Shown: positions 7,924-16,566 of the stretch, in pieces
Layout: each line of letters opens with the position of its first letter
Position numbering within the stretch: the stretch's first letter is position 1
NCBI GenBank assembly: GCA_900541205.1
Contig: UQIV01000026.1
Coordinates: 1-32,962, forward strand
From: an uncultured Collinsella sp.
Lineage (GTDB): Bacteria; Actinomycetota; Coriobacteriia; Coriobacteriales; Coriobacteriaceae
DNA: 32,962 nucleotides
Direction: 5' to 3'
The notes under the pieces: model-generated
What the model saw: only the letters and a program-made list of their open reading frames with translations
What the model was told of the DNA's origin: nothing
The model's database searches: none
Translations under genes and position numbers: made by a program

Positions 7924-8892
7924 TTACTTAATCTTCGCCAGCACATCCTGAAACTTGGCGTAGTTGACCTTGACGCCGTCATCCAGGTCGATCTTAATCA
8001 TCTGGTCTGCCAAGTGGTGCAGTTTCTCCTCGTAGGCAATGGTCTCTTTGAGCTGGTCGTTGAGCTTTTTGATGCGCTTATCCAAGCGCACGCGCTCGCC
8101 GCGCTCAGCACTGACAAGGGCATCGTTGGCATACCCGATCTGGGCACGGTAGCGCTCCTGCTGCTCATGCACATAGTCGGTGCGGATGCGAGCCAACAGG
8201 TCAGGCTGGTAGCGATGCATGTAAACAAGGCACTTAAAGCCGTTCTTCTTGCCGCTGTCGAACAGCCAGTAGATGGGGCGCTTCTTATAGGTCTGGCAGT
8301 GGTCCTTAAAGAAGTCCTTCAAAAAGTAGGTGCGGATTACCTCGCGCGAGGTACCCTTGCCGCCGAGTGCCTCGGCAATAAAGGTCAGGTTCTGCTCAAG
8401 CGTCTCCTCGCCATACACGGTGCGCACAAAGTCGATAAAATAACGCACGATGTCGTCGTCAAAGTATTCGTCATCGGTGATAGGCAGCACGTTATCGCTA
8501 TCTGGCATAAAGGTCACGTTCTCGGGATCGGGCATCTTGGCCAGATAGTCAGAGACCGTGGCGCCCTGGTCGGCCAGAACCAGACCGTCCACATCCAGCG
8601 AATAGCGACCGAACATACAGCCCACGGCATAGCTCATGAGCGAGGTAATCTCATCGCGCTTGGTGCGCACATACTTGTTGCCCTTGTAGCTCTCGGGGAT
8701 CTCGTCGGCGGTGTCGAAAATGCGCGCCACCGACACGTACTTATCCTCGACCTCGATAGGCACCTCCCCCTCCATGTTGTAGATCTTGGCAAAGATTCGG
8801 TTGAGCTCCTCCTCGTTAGCGCGAAGCTGCTCAAAGCGAGCGTTAACCTCGGCTTTGCGAGCCTCGTATTTATCGGCGAGCAGTGTTGACAT
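7924..8892 (-). CDS. pglX: PglX C-terminal fragment as a separate gene
   Basis: 322 aa that are not a whole protein family but the C-terminal third of PglX. The segment FEQLRANEEELNRIF...VEDKYVSVAR...ISLMSYAVGCMFGRYSLD-type block (residues about 20-105) and the later GKGTSREVIRTYFLKDFFKDHCQTYKKRPIYWLFDSGKK-like block are normally fused behind the methyltransferase and recognition domains. A long coiled coil spans about 240-300. The start ATG at 8892 has GGAAGG seven bases upstream. The nine codons before it stay open and read NPLLPGRRS, continuing the HPLL motif where the N-terminal part stops. The ribosome site is thus old coding sequence. It presumably associates with the N-terminal piece to rebuild PglX. 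Together the two total 1151 aa, a normal PglX length. Confidence 0.88.
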   Translation of the reverse strand: MSTLLADKYEARKAEVNARFEQLRANEEELNRIFAKIYNMEGEVPIEVEDKYVSVARIFDTADEIPESYKGNKYVRTKRDEITSLMSYAVGCMFGRYSLDVDGLVLADQGATVSDYLAKMPDPENVTFMPDSDNVLPITDDEYFDDDIVRYFIDFVRTVYGEETLEQNLTFIAEALGGKGTSREVIRTYFLKDFFKDHCQTYKKRPIYWLFDSGKKNGFKCLVYMHRYQPDLLARIRTDYVHEQQERYRAQIGYANDALVSAERGERVRLDKRIKKLNDQLKETIAYEEKLHHLADQMIKIDLDDGVKVNYAKFQDVLAKIK

Positions 8893-8919
8893 GGAACGCC
8901 TTCCAGGTAGTAGGGGATT

Positions 8920-10245
8920 AAAAACAATGATTCAAAGGGGCATTTTATGTGGTAGTCAAGCTTTTCTCACAGCACCCAGGAGGGTCCGTCCAACAACCGG
9001 GCACCATCTTCCTCGAGCGTATATTCACTCATCCAAGCCTTACCCAAAATGTCATACATAAAGAGCCAAAGGCTTACCCCATCGCGAAAGGTCCTCGTTG
9101 AAACAACGTAATTGGAGCCCTCAACCTCGCCTTCATACGACTCACACGACTCAAAACCGATGTAATCAAAACGACAGGTATCTCCAGGCTCAAGATTAGA
9201 TACGACTGGCTTTTCCTCCACAATAATTGACGGAATTGGCCGGGGACCTACATTGGTAATCGAAACAATGAATCCGTAATCTTCCTCGAAACTGTCCACC
9301 TCAACTTGAGGCTTAGCCTTTTCGCTCCGAGACCTCTCTTCTTCTTGCTTCGTTTCTATGTCGTGCTGATACGAGACCACTGCAATAATGACTGCCGAAA
9401 ACGTCCCGACTCCATTTAACAAATCCCCCGACGATAAAGAGTTGAGCAACGGAAGCGAGCAAATGCCGGATAGAAATCCAAGAAGAGCTTTAAACAGTAG
9501 CGTGAAAACCACTAAGCATGGAATTGAAACAGCCAAAGAAATAAATAGTCGGCGAATGTACCTCATGCTGATCACTCACAATAAGGGGTGACGTTTAAAA
9601 TCCCAGGAGGTTTCAAACGAGTCCCAGTCGGTTTTTGACAGTTCGATAGCCAGTTCAGCCATGCTAGAGATACGGCCCTCTTCACCAAGGCCAAGAAGCG
9701 GCAGCCTTGACACAACGCCCGCATTACAATTAAGAGTTGGGTTAATCATTCTGAGCATCACAGATGCTGCGGATGAATTCAGGTAGGCAATTAGCGGAAG
9801 CAGGTTGTCATCTGCAATAAATGCGCAACTTCCAGCATGCTCAAACAGACTGTGTCCGCCGTTGACTCTAAACGAATTGCGATCGGACGTAACGTCTGAC
9901 CAAGAGATCGACGGCCTAAATTGATCATCAAGGCTGACGGGGCGGAATCCTGACTGTTTTTTCATCTCCAGTTGGCCAGTGACTGAGAAATTCATAACGT
10001 TATCTCGGTTGCCATACCACTTGCGATAGCTACCACCTTTGTTACATGGATACCAACACGTTGTGGTTTGGACCTCGTTAATCGATGAGCACTCCCTATC
10101 AAACTTTGATAGTTGGACCTCCCACCAAGCTCTAATGAATAAGTCATTGTTTCCCGTTGTGATTCCAGCTTGAAGCGACGCGCGCGTACCAACAGCTGGA
10201 TTTGATTTAAATGCAGATAGTATTCCGCCCCCAGCCCAGTAGGCT
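8920..10245. other. AT-rich exchanged block within pglX (inferred specificity cassette)
   Basis: Counting 60-base lines by eye, 9001-9060 is about 43% GC and 9721-9780 about 40%, against about 65% at 10261-10320. The block begins at the IPGAPIAYW codons, covers the target-recognition region and the 202-aa gene, and ends just before the PglX C-terminal gene. Short matching ends are visible: CCCCTTATTG at the end of the N-terminal gene and CCCCTACTAC ahead of the C-terminal gene. Both encode PLL. I find no transposase, recombinase or long terminal repeat, so homologous exchange is the simplest reading. Confidence 0.6.
8967..9575 (-). CDS. Two-pass membrane protein inserted inside pglX
   Basis: 202 aa from a GTG directly abutting the TGA of the PglX N-terminal part (TGAGTG); an ATG three codons later (9566) is an alternative. 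Transmembrane helices are at about 9-38 and 52-69. A charged linker (HDIETKQEEERSRSEKAKPQ) follows, then a soluble, beta-rich cytoplasmic domain of about 110 residues (FIVSITNVGPRPIPSIIV...). Genes of this general build, with two helices and a small beta domain, occur near restriction systems, but I recognise no named family. The AT content is clearly higher than in the flanking BREX genes, indicating separate acquisition. It is translated between the two halves of PglX, so it could be a membrane-anchored effector or just a passenger. Confidence 0.8.
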   Translation of the reverse strand: MISMRYIRRLFISLAVSIPCLVVFTLLFKALLGFLSGICSLPLLNSLSSGDLLNGVGTFSAVIIAVVSYQHDIETKQEEERSRSEKAKPQVEVDSFEEDYGFIVSITNVGPRPIPSIIVEEKPVVSNLEPGDTCRFDYIGFESCESYEGEVEGSNYVVSTRTFRDGVSLWLFMYDILGKAWMSEYTLEEDGARLLDGPSWVL

Positions 10246-12065
10246 ATTGGGGCGCCGGGGATCTGCTTGAAGATGTCGGCGTCGCGGCGGTAGAACCAGC
10301 CGCAGTCGGGATCTCGGATCGCCTCGAGCAGCTTGAGGCGCTTCGCCTCGCTGCCGTTGATGTCGACGAGGCGCACGTAAGCGCCCTCGTATGCCGCGCG
10401 GCCGTTGTAGATGACATCGGCGGTTACGTTGACGACCTCGCCGCCGATGGCGTCAAATGCGCGGGGGCCGAGATGAGCCATCGAGACAATCGTCTTGCCC
10501 TCGATGATCGAAGAGCGCATCTTCTCAAAGCTGCCCAGGAACATCCAACTCTGCATGGTAACCATTGCGGCGTAGCCCTTATCCTCGACAAGGTTAAAAC
10601 CGCGCTCGATAAAGCACGTGCAGAGGTCGCTCTTCACGTCGGGGTAGTTCTTCTTGATCCACTTGCTCATGAATGGATTAAAGCTGCTGCTGCCCATATA
10701 CGGAGGATTCGCAACGGTGCAGGTAAAACGACGGGACAGCTTCTCGCAGATGGCGGCAGCGCTTTCGAGCTTAGTTTTGGCCGTAGCGGCAAAAAGGTCA
10801 TCGGAACAACTCGCGGCGACAGCCTTGAGCTCGTCGATCTCGTCCTCTGAGGGATTGAGCAGCGAACCGATCTCGCCCAAATGACTCAGCTCCTCGGCGA
10901 GCTTCTTGTTACCCGGCAGCTCGTCCTCCCCTAGCGGGATGCTCGAGAGCACGGCAACGTCGGCGCGAACGCCACGCCTAAAGAAGCGACGATCGTGCTC
11001 GCGGGCGCACATGGCAAGCGCCAGCTCCGCGATCTGAGCCGCACGGGGGTCGATCTCCATGCCAGCGAGGTTTTTGGTCAGGATAAGCTCCGGGATCTCG
11101 CGCTCGCGGTAGCCGCGCTCCTCGTACACGGCAAAGAGCAGCTCAAACGCATAGACCAGGATATGGCCCGAGCCACATGCGGGGTCGCAGATGGTTATCT
11201 CCTCGGGGCTCGAAATGCGGATGAAGTCCTCGTGCTCAGTATCAGGCTCGATGTAATACTCCATGCGCTCGCGCAGCGAACTCCCCGGGTTGTTGAGCAT
11301 CCACAGACGGCCGAGCGAGTTCTGGACCATATAGCGCACGATCCACTCGGGGGTGAAGAGCTGCGTGGCGGGCGCGATGTCCGCCGCCGCTGCTTTGCGT
11401 TTTGCCTTGAAGAACTCGTCTTTGACGTCAGCGTTGTAGTACTGATACATCCAGCCCAGAACGGTCACGCCCTTGCGCCAGTCCTCGTCAGCGAGAATGG
11501 TGTTGAGTTTGCCCACCACGCCGTCGGACATCATGAGGCCCTGGGGCAACAGCAGCTCCATGGCACCGCCCACGCGTTCAAAGACGCCCGGCAGGCAATC
11601 GGCAAGCTCCTCGCACTGAGCCATAAACAGGTAGCGCCACAGCGGTTCATCCAAGCCCGCCATCTTGAGCTCGGCTATGCGATCGGTATCGGCCGTCGCT
11701 ATCTCCACGTCCAGTGCGTTCTCCACGGCCTCGCTGCCATGGCTGCCGTCCGCACGACTCAGCATGCGCATACGGCTGGGGAGCCATCCGCGTGCATCCA
11801 TAAAGCGAATGGCCACGATGCGGTTGAACCAGGTGTAGGCCGCTCGGTCGCGCAGCGCCTCGTGACCCACCTCTGTCTGTATGCGCAGCAGCTCGTCACG
11901 CTGCTCAACCTCAGCAGGACTTAGGGGCAGGCCGTTGACGGTCTCGGACCCAACGGGCGAAGGTGCAGGTTCGGTGATGCCGTAGCGCACCATCTGTGCC
12001 TCCACGCCTTTGATGAGCTCTGTACGGGCCCAGGTGCAGAAGCTCTTAAGGGCAGAATCGTTCAT
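9576..12065 (-). CDS. pglX: PglX N-terminal part: adenine methyltransferase plus target recognition
   Basis: 829 aa. PglX methylates host DNA at the BREX site and sets the specificity of the system. Visible: SAM-binding DPACGSG (294-300), GMEIDP (335-340), the catalytic NPPY of N6-adenine methyltransferases (453-456), IPGAPIAYW (602-610) opening the target-recognition region, and DWDSFETSWDFKRHPLL at the end. Whole PglX proteins run to about 1150-1250 aa. Here the frame stops right after HPLL, and the missing C-terminal third is the gene at 7924-8892. Codons up to about residue 605 are GC-rich like the rest of the operon. From there to the stop the DNA is clearly AT-richer, as expected for a swapped specificity domain. 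The ATG at 12065 has AAAGG upstream. Confidence 0.93.
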   Translation of the reverse strand: MNDSALKSFCTWARTELIKGVEAQMVRYGITEPAPSPVGSETVNGLPLSPAEVEQRDELLRIQTEVGHEALRDRAAYTWFNRIVAIRFMDARGWLPSRMRMLSRADGSHGSEAVENALDVEIATADTDRIAELKMAGLDEPLWRYLFMAQCEELADCLPGVFERVGGAMELLLPQGLMMSDGVVGKLNTILADEDWRKGVTVLGWMYQYYNADVKDEFFKAKRKAAAADIAPATQLFTPEWIVRYMVQNSLGRLWMLNNPGSSLRERMEYYIEPDTEHEDFIRISSPEEITICDPACGSGHILVYAFELLFAVYEERGYREREIPELILTKNLAGMEIDPRAAQIAELALAMCAREHDRRFFRRGVRADVAVLSSIPLGEDELPGNKKLAEELSHLGEIGSLLNPSEDEIDELKAVAASCSDDLFAATAKTKLESAAAICEKLSRRFTCTVANPPYMGSSSFNPFMSKWIKKNYPDVKSDLCTCFIERGFNLVEDKGYAAMVTMQSWMFLGSFEKMRSSIIEGKTIVSMAHLGPRAFDAIGGEVVNVTADVIYNGRAAYEGAYVRLVDINGSEAKRLKLLEAIRDPDCGWFYRRDADIFKQIPGAPIAYWAGGGILSAFKSNPAVGTRASLQAGITTGNNDLFIRAWWEVQLSKFDRECSSINEVQTTTCWYPCNKGGSYRKWYGNRDNVMNFSVTGQLEMKKQSGFRPVSLDDQFRPSISWSDVTSDRNSFRVNGGHSLFEHAGSCAFIADDNLLPLIAYLNSSAASVMLRMINPTLNCNAGVVSRLPLLGLGEEGRISSMAELAIELSKTDWDSFETSWDFKRHPLL

Positions 12066-12094
12066 GGTTGATGAGCCTTTCTAAACGCCATAAA

Positions 12095-12122
12095 CCACCG
12101 GTGCTCGCTTTGGCACCGGTGG
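12095..12122 (-). promoter_or_regulatory. Intra-operon hairpin between brxC and pglX
   Basis: Perfect 10-bp inverted repeat, CCACCGGTGC (12095-12104) and GCACCGGTGG (12113-12122), with an 8-base loop, in the 66-base gap. On the minus strand it is followed by TTTATGGCGTTTAG, a poor U-tract. It is therefore more likely a partial terminator or mRNA-processing signal that lowers pglX relative to brxABC than a full stop. Confidence 0.55.
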
Positions 12123-12131
12123 CTCCGCGAG

Positions 12132-15100
12132 TTAGTTGATACGAATCTCGTCGTTTGCAGCGAGCTCCTGCATAAGGCGAGAGCGCAGGTCGTCCACGTA
12201 GCGCTCCACGTCCTCTGCGGACAAGAGGCGACTCGGCTTGGCCAAATCGGCGCGGCGCACGGTCTTGATCTTCCGCTGGGGCTTAGACGCGGGCACGGGC
12301 GCAGACGATGCGGCGCCCTTGTTGGAAATCTTCTTGACCACCTCACCCGTACTCGTGACCTCGGTGGTGCGGCGCTCGTTGTCCATTCGCATGCGGGCCT
12401 CATCCACGGCGTCGTATATCTTGTTGGTTGCAGCAACAATCCAGTTTTCCCAGTTTGCCGCGAGGGCGTTAAGCTCGTTGAGGCTCTGGACGCCATGGGC
12501 GCGGTTCTTGAACGACTCATACCTGGTGTTGGCGTCCGCGATGGCATCCTTGGCCTGCTTGACAAAACCTTCTTGGCTCTCGGCCTGCTTCCGCAAATCC
12601 TGCAGGTCGTTTTCGATACGACACAAGAACTCGTTGCGGCGAATGCCCAGGTGCTTTTTGATGTCTTCCTTGACGGGTGCCATCAACGGCTGAAGGTCTT
12701 TAATGCGGCCGTAGGGCTTTGGGTCTTTGAGGATCTCGCGTACCTTTGCCACGTTCTCCACCGCGTTGGGAATGTCATCGGAGACATACTCGATGCCCTC
12801 GGTGCGGCTCAAGAAATCCTTGGCGTGGTCAAACGCTGTTCGTTGGTTGGACTCGAAGAACTCAACCACCTTGTCAAAGTCTTCCTTGGCATCGAGCAGG
12901 CGGTCCTCGTGCTTGGTGAACGTGGTCAAGAACGCCTCGGAATCGCTCTGGTCCTTAAGAACGTCGACCACCTCCGAGCGCATCTTCTCGCACTCGTCCT
13001 CACCGGGATACGGGTAGGCCGGCTTGATACCCGTGTAGTAGTCGCGTGCCATGGCGACGCACACCTCACGCAAGCCCTCAAGGCGCTCCTTGAGCTCGGC
13101 CACGAGCTTATCCTCGTTGGAGGGCACGGTCTTGAGATCAAACAGGTCACGCATAAGCTCGCCCGTGGCGCGCAGCAACCGGTCGCTCATGCGCACGCGC
13201 AAACGCACCTGGGCCTTATCGGCATCCTTACGCAGGAGCGACACCATGCGGCTGTCGTTAGCTTGAACCGCCTGACCGCCAAACAGCACCTGCGCGCGCT
13301 GCTCCACTACAAGCTGCGCCACCACATTTGCGATGTCAACCTCGCGCCAGCCAAAGGGCTTTTGCTGGTACTGGCGCTGGATATCGCCCATAGCGGTATC
13401 CAGGTGGCGCTGGTGCTGCACTTTGAGGTAGTCCTCGACCTCTTTGAGCGCACGCGTGTTACCTGCATCCATGCCAGCGAGCCCCACTTGAACGTTGCCC
13501 ACCAGAGTAGAGCGAATATCGGAATCGCTCGTGACCGGCGCGCCGATATAGTCGGCCTTTTCAAAGACCACATCGCACAGCTGCGCCAGCACCTGCTCAA
13601 AGACCTGAGCGGGTTTGGCAGCACGGATCTCAATCATGCGCCCGTTGACGGCGCATCGTGCATGGAGTACGGCCTCGCTCAAAAGGACATCGGCCTCTTT
13701 CTCGTTATAGGCTGCCTCGCGCATCTTGGACTCGACGATCTGGCGCGTACTCGGCTGAAGCTCCTGGAGATTTCGCGTCTTGGCGTACTTGCGAATCTTG
13801 GCGGCGTTGACGAGCGTCTCCCAATAATCCGCCTCGTCGCTCAAAGCCACGATGGCTTTGCCCGAAGAAGCCAAGGCCAGCTCGGTATCGTCCGCACGGC
13901 CCAGATCGCTCGCCATAGTCGCCACGCAAAGCTCCATGCCGCCCATGCTGGCACCGTGGATTGAGCCGTCCACATAGCGGTCAAACGGAAAGTCGTTGGC
14001 CCCGCGGTTGAGTTTACGCGCGGTGTAGATGCTGTCGAACAGGCGCTTTTTGATAGACTCGATCACCTGCGCGTTATCGACCGGAGTGCGTGCGATCTCC
14101 TGCGCTATCTCTTGCTCCTCGTCGGTGAGGAAGCTATAGGCATCGCCCTGGCGTGCCACGTAGTTCTCGCGCTCCAGGCGGGCAAGGGACTCCTTGACGC
14201 GGTCCTTGAGGGCGCGCATGTCCACGTCGAGGCCGTCGATCATGAAGATGGAGATGTTCTCGACCGTGGCCTTAACGTAGCCGATGTAACGAATCAGGTA
14301 CAGGAGCTTGAGCACCTGAACGTCGTAGGGTTCAAGGCCCTTTGCGTCCTCGGCCGCACGGACCGCGCGGTCGACCACCTGGTTGATGCCGTGCTCAAGG
14401 TCTTTGGAGATAGTGTCGAAGAAGCACCAGAACGGCACGAGTGCACCGGTCTGGTCATACTGGATGGCCTGAGCGCTCTCCTGGAACGCGCTCAGCATGG
14501 AGCGCTCGCCCGTTGACATGTGCTTGGCCTTGACACCGTGCTTGCGCACCTCGGTCATCACGTCGGGCAGGAGCTTAAACTGGTAGCCCACAAACGGGTA
14601 GCTGGCCACAAAATCCTTGGAGTTGGCGTAGCCGGCAAGGTCGGAGCGCGAGCCACCCTCAAAGGTAAAGTTGTTTTTAAGCACGGCGGCGTCTTGCTCG
14701 TAGACCTGTGCAAGCATATCGGCCGCCGGCGCGGTCTTCTCGAGCACACGGCGCTGGATGACCTCGTCCACGCTGGAGCTGGAGAGCGAAAGGCGGGTAT
14801 TGAAGCGGCCCTGGATCTTTGAAAAGTCGTTGCCCACGGGCAGGCTCAGGTTGTCGATGGCCTCCTGGCTCGTAACCATCACCCATACGCGGCCACCGCA
14901 GGCGGCACCCAGCTCCTCGACGATGGTCTGAAGGCTCAGCATAAGGCTTGGGTCCTTGTCGTTTGTAATAAACTGACCCACCTCGTCGACCATAAAGAGC
15001 AAACGGAAGTTGCCGCCGTGGGCCGCTGCCTGAGCGTCCACGTAGTCCTTGACCTTTTTGGCGAAGACATCGGGGGCCAAAACCTCGTCCTCAGAACCCT

Positions 15101-15794
15101 CGAGCCAGTTCCATGCGGCCTTTTCGCTCATGCCGAGCACGCTCTGCAGCACCTCGACCACGTCGTCCTCAAAGTAGCTGTAGGTGTCGCGGGTCTGGAG
15201 CCAGGACTCGCCGTTCACGCGCTCAAAGGCCTCGCGGAACTCCTGGGTCTTGCCCAGGGAATCGATGTGGTCCTCGAGCTTTGCAAGCTTTAGGTCCTCG
15301 CCGTAGAAGCCGCGCGCCTCGTAGAACATGCGCTCAAAGCCGCGAAGCAGCGCCGTGGGAGCCGTATCGCCCTGCTTCCACTGGCCCGCCTTGCTATCGA
15401 TGTTAAAGAGGATGGCCTGCGTGGACACCGAGCAGGCGCGCTCCATGGCAGCCTCGACCATGGGGTCGACGATCTTGCCGTCAAAGTAGCGGATGGCGCT
15501 CTTGCCGCCGATCTGGCGATTCTCGAGCAGGTAGCTCAACATCTTGAGGAAGTGCGATTTACCGGAACCGAAGAAACCACTGATCCACACGCCGATCTTG
15601 TCGGTGCGCACATCAATGGCATCGCCGTAGGCCTTGAAGAACGTGGCAAAGTGCCCCTGCAACTCGCGCGTCACCACGTACTCGTCAAGCTCCTGGCGGA
15701 TGGACCCATCTTTTGAATCCTGGACCTTGACCACGCCGTTGATGGAGCGGTTGATGTCTTTAGCAAAGAGGTCGCGAATGATCGTGTTGTCCAT
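12132..15794 (-). CDS. brxC: BrxC, BREX P-loop ATPase
   Basis: 1220 aa, normal for BrxC of type 1 BREX. It is a large ATPase required for defence. Visible: Walker A GFFGSGKS (73-80) in the family-typical context WISGFFGSGKSHFLKML, and Walker B LLFMVDEVGQF (265-275). The C-terminal half is mostly helical, with long charged helices consistent with coiled coil (about 880-1130). A short Ser/Lys-rich linker precedes the last 45 residues. The ATG at 15794 has AAAGGAG six bases upstream. It sits 78 bases after brxB and is followed by a hairpin before pglX. No damage to the reading frame is seen. Confidence 0.95.
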   Translation of the reverse strand: MDNTIIRDLFAKDINRSINGVVKVQDSKDGSIRQELDEYVVTRELQGHFATFFKAYGDAIDVRTDKIGVWISGFFGSGKSHFLKMLSYLLENRQIGGKSAIRYFDGKIVDPMVEAAMERACSVSTQAILFNIDSKAGQWKQGDTAPTALLRGFERMFYEARGFYGEDLKLAKLEDHIDSLGKTQEFREAFERVNGESWLQTRDTYSYFEDDVVEVLQSVLGMSEKAAWNWLEGSEDEVLAPDVFAKKVKDYVDAQAAAHGGNFRLLFMVDEVGQFITNDKDPSLMLSLQTIVEELGAACGGRVWVMVTSQEAIDNLSLPVGNDFSKIQGRFNTRLSLSSSSVDEVIQRRVLEKTAPAADMLAQVYEQDAAVLKNNFTFEGGSRSDLAGYANSKDFVASYPFVGYQFKLLPDVMTEVRKHGVKAKHMSTGERSMLSAFQESAQAIQYDQTGALVPFWCFFDTISKDLEHGINQVVDRAVRAAEDAKGLEPYDVQVLKLLYLIRYIGYVKATVENISIFMIDGLDVDMRALKDRVKESLARLERENYVARQGDAYSFLTDEEQEIAQEIARTPVDNAQVIESIKKRLFDSIYTARKLNRGANDFPFDRYVDGSIHGASMGGMELCVATMASDLGRADDTELALASSGKAIVALSDEADYWETLVNAAKIRKYAKTRNLQELQPSTRQIVESKMREAAYNEKEADVLLSEAVLHARCAVNGRMIEIRAAKPAQVFEQVLAQLCDVVFEKADYIGAPVTSDSDIRSTLVGNVQVGLAGMDAGNTRALKEVEDYLKVQHQRHLDTAMGDIQRQYQQKPFGWREVDIANVVAQLVVEQRAQVLFGGQAVQANDSRMVSLLRKDADKAQVRLRVRMSDRLLRATGELMRDLFDLKTVPSNEDKLVAELKERLEGLREVCVAMARDYYTGIKPAYPYPGEDECEKMRSEVVDVLKDQSDSEAFLTTFTKHEDRLLDAKEDFDKVVEFFESNQRTAFDHAKDFLSRTEGIEYVSDDIPNAVENVAKVREILKDPKPYGRIKDLQPLMAPVKEDIKKHLGIRRNEFLCRIENDLQDLRKQAESQEGFVKQAKDAIADANTRYESFKNRAHGVQSLNELNALAANWENWIVAATNKIYDAVDEARMRMDNERRTTEVTSTGEVVKKISNKGAASSAPVPASKPQRKIKTVRRADLAKPSRLLSAEDVERYVDDLRSRLMQELAANDEIRIN

Positions 15795-15872
15795 GGGTGC
15801 TCCTTTGGGTTTGGGAACGTTATGGCAAAGGGTTGTTACCGGCGGTAGGGACTTGCCTGCGGGGAGCCGTGC

Positions 15873-16565
15873 TTACGAGATATCGATGGCGCGGTAGTAG
15901 CTGTCGGCCGGCAGACGGTTAAAGAGCTGGAAAGAAGAGCCGTTGAAACTGCCCGGATAGGCGGCGACCACAGGCACCTCATCAAAATCCGCAAGCATGC
16001 AGTGGAGAAGCGTGTGTATGCGAAAGAACGGGAAAACCTCGCCCGCGCCGGTGAGGAGAACGACGTCTCCAGGCGCATGCGGCTCGGTCTGCTCAAGGAT
16101 GTACGCGGCGACTTTCTCGGGCGAGGCGAACTTGGCCACGTCCTCGAGCACGCGCTGGGTACCGCGGCGCTCCTCTTGGTGCGGGATAGCCTTGAGGACA
16201 CGGCGCTTTTCGAGAATTGCCAGCACGGCGTCGTAAAGGTTCACGACCTTGAGCGTGCACGGAAGCTTGTCGGCCTCGGCATCGCATGAAAGGGTGTCAA
16301 ATAATGCACGCGCCTCAAACTCCAGCGCGGGGTCATAGCAAAAGGTGTGGAAGCCGATCTCATTGCCTATGCCCTTGTTGGCCAAAAAGTCCTCGCTGCA
16401 CAGGCACTCGCGCAGAAGCTGCGCACGGCGCTCAAATTCCTGACAGGCGCGCTCGGAGCGGACATGCGTCGCCACGACGCTCTTGCGGGAGTGGATGCCG
16501 ATATTGGTGGTGAGATCGGTCGCCGGGGTGATAACAGGGTCGACGGCGCTTTTGACGGGAGCCAC
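15873..16565 (-). CDS. brxB: BrxB (DUF1788)
   Basis: 230 aa, usual length for BrxB, a small BREX protein of unknown biochemical role. Family features are present: GNEIGFHTFCYDP (about 67-79) and GDVVLLTGAGEVFPFFRIHTLL followed by VPVVAAYPGSFNG and a C-terminal SYYRAIDI. The start is a GTG at 16565, one base after the brxA stop. With no strong ribosome site of its own it is probably translated by coupling to brxA, so any on/off switching of brxA translation would also be felt here. The first 30 residues are less conserved-looking, so a start a few codons later cannot be excluded. Confidence 0.92.
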   Translation of the reverse strand: MAPVKSAVDPVITPATDLTTNIGIHSRKSVVATHVRSERACQEFERRAQLLRECLCSEDFLANKGIGNEIGFHTFCYDPALEFEARALFDTLSCDAEADKLPCTLKVVNLYDAVLAILEKRRVLKAIPHQEERRGTQRVLEDVAKFASPEKVAAYILEQTEPHAPGDVVLLTGAGEVFPFFRIHTLLHCMLADFDEVPVVAAYPGSFNGSSFQLFNRLPADSYYRAIDIS

Positions 16566-16566
16566 G

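Noticed and set aside
8893..8966. Promoter TTGACT plus a downstream -10 for the PglX C-terminal gene
   Set aside because: The best -10 at correct spacing (TTTGAA) is poor, so an independent promoter is not supported.
8893..9575. Simple frameshift or sequencing error as the cause of the pglX split
   Set aside because: The two PglX parts are separated by a complete 202-codon gene of different base composition, so no single-base change could rejoin them.
8920..12065. Invertible (recombinase-driven) pglX specificity switch
   Set aside because: Known in some bacteria, but there is no recombinase gene, second pglX copy or long inverted repeat in this window.
12495..13964. Long plus-strand open frame (489 codons) opposite brxC
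   Set aside because: Shadow of brxC; its translation has no domain and the minus-strand reading is a clear BrxC.
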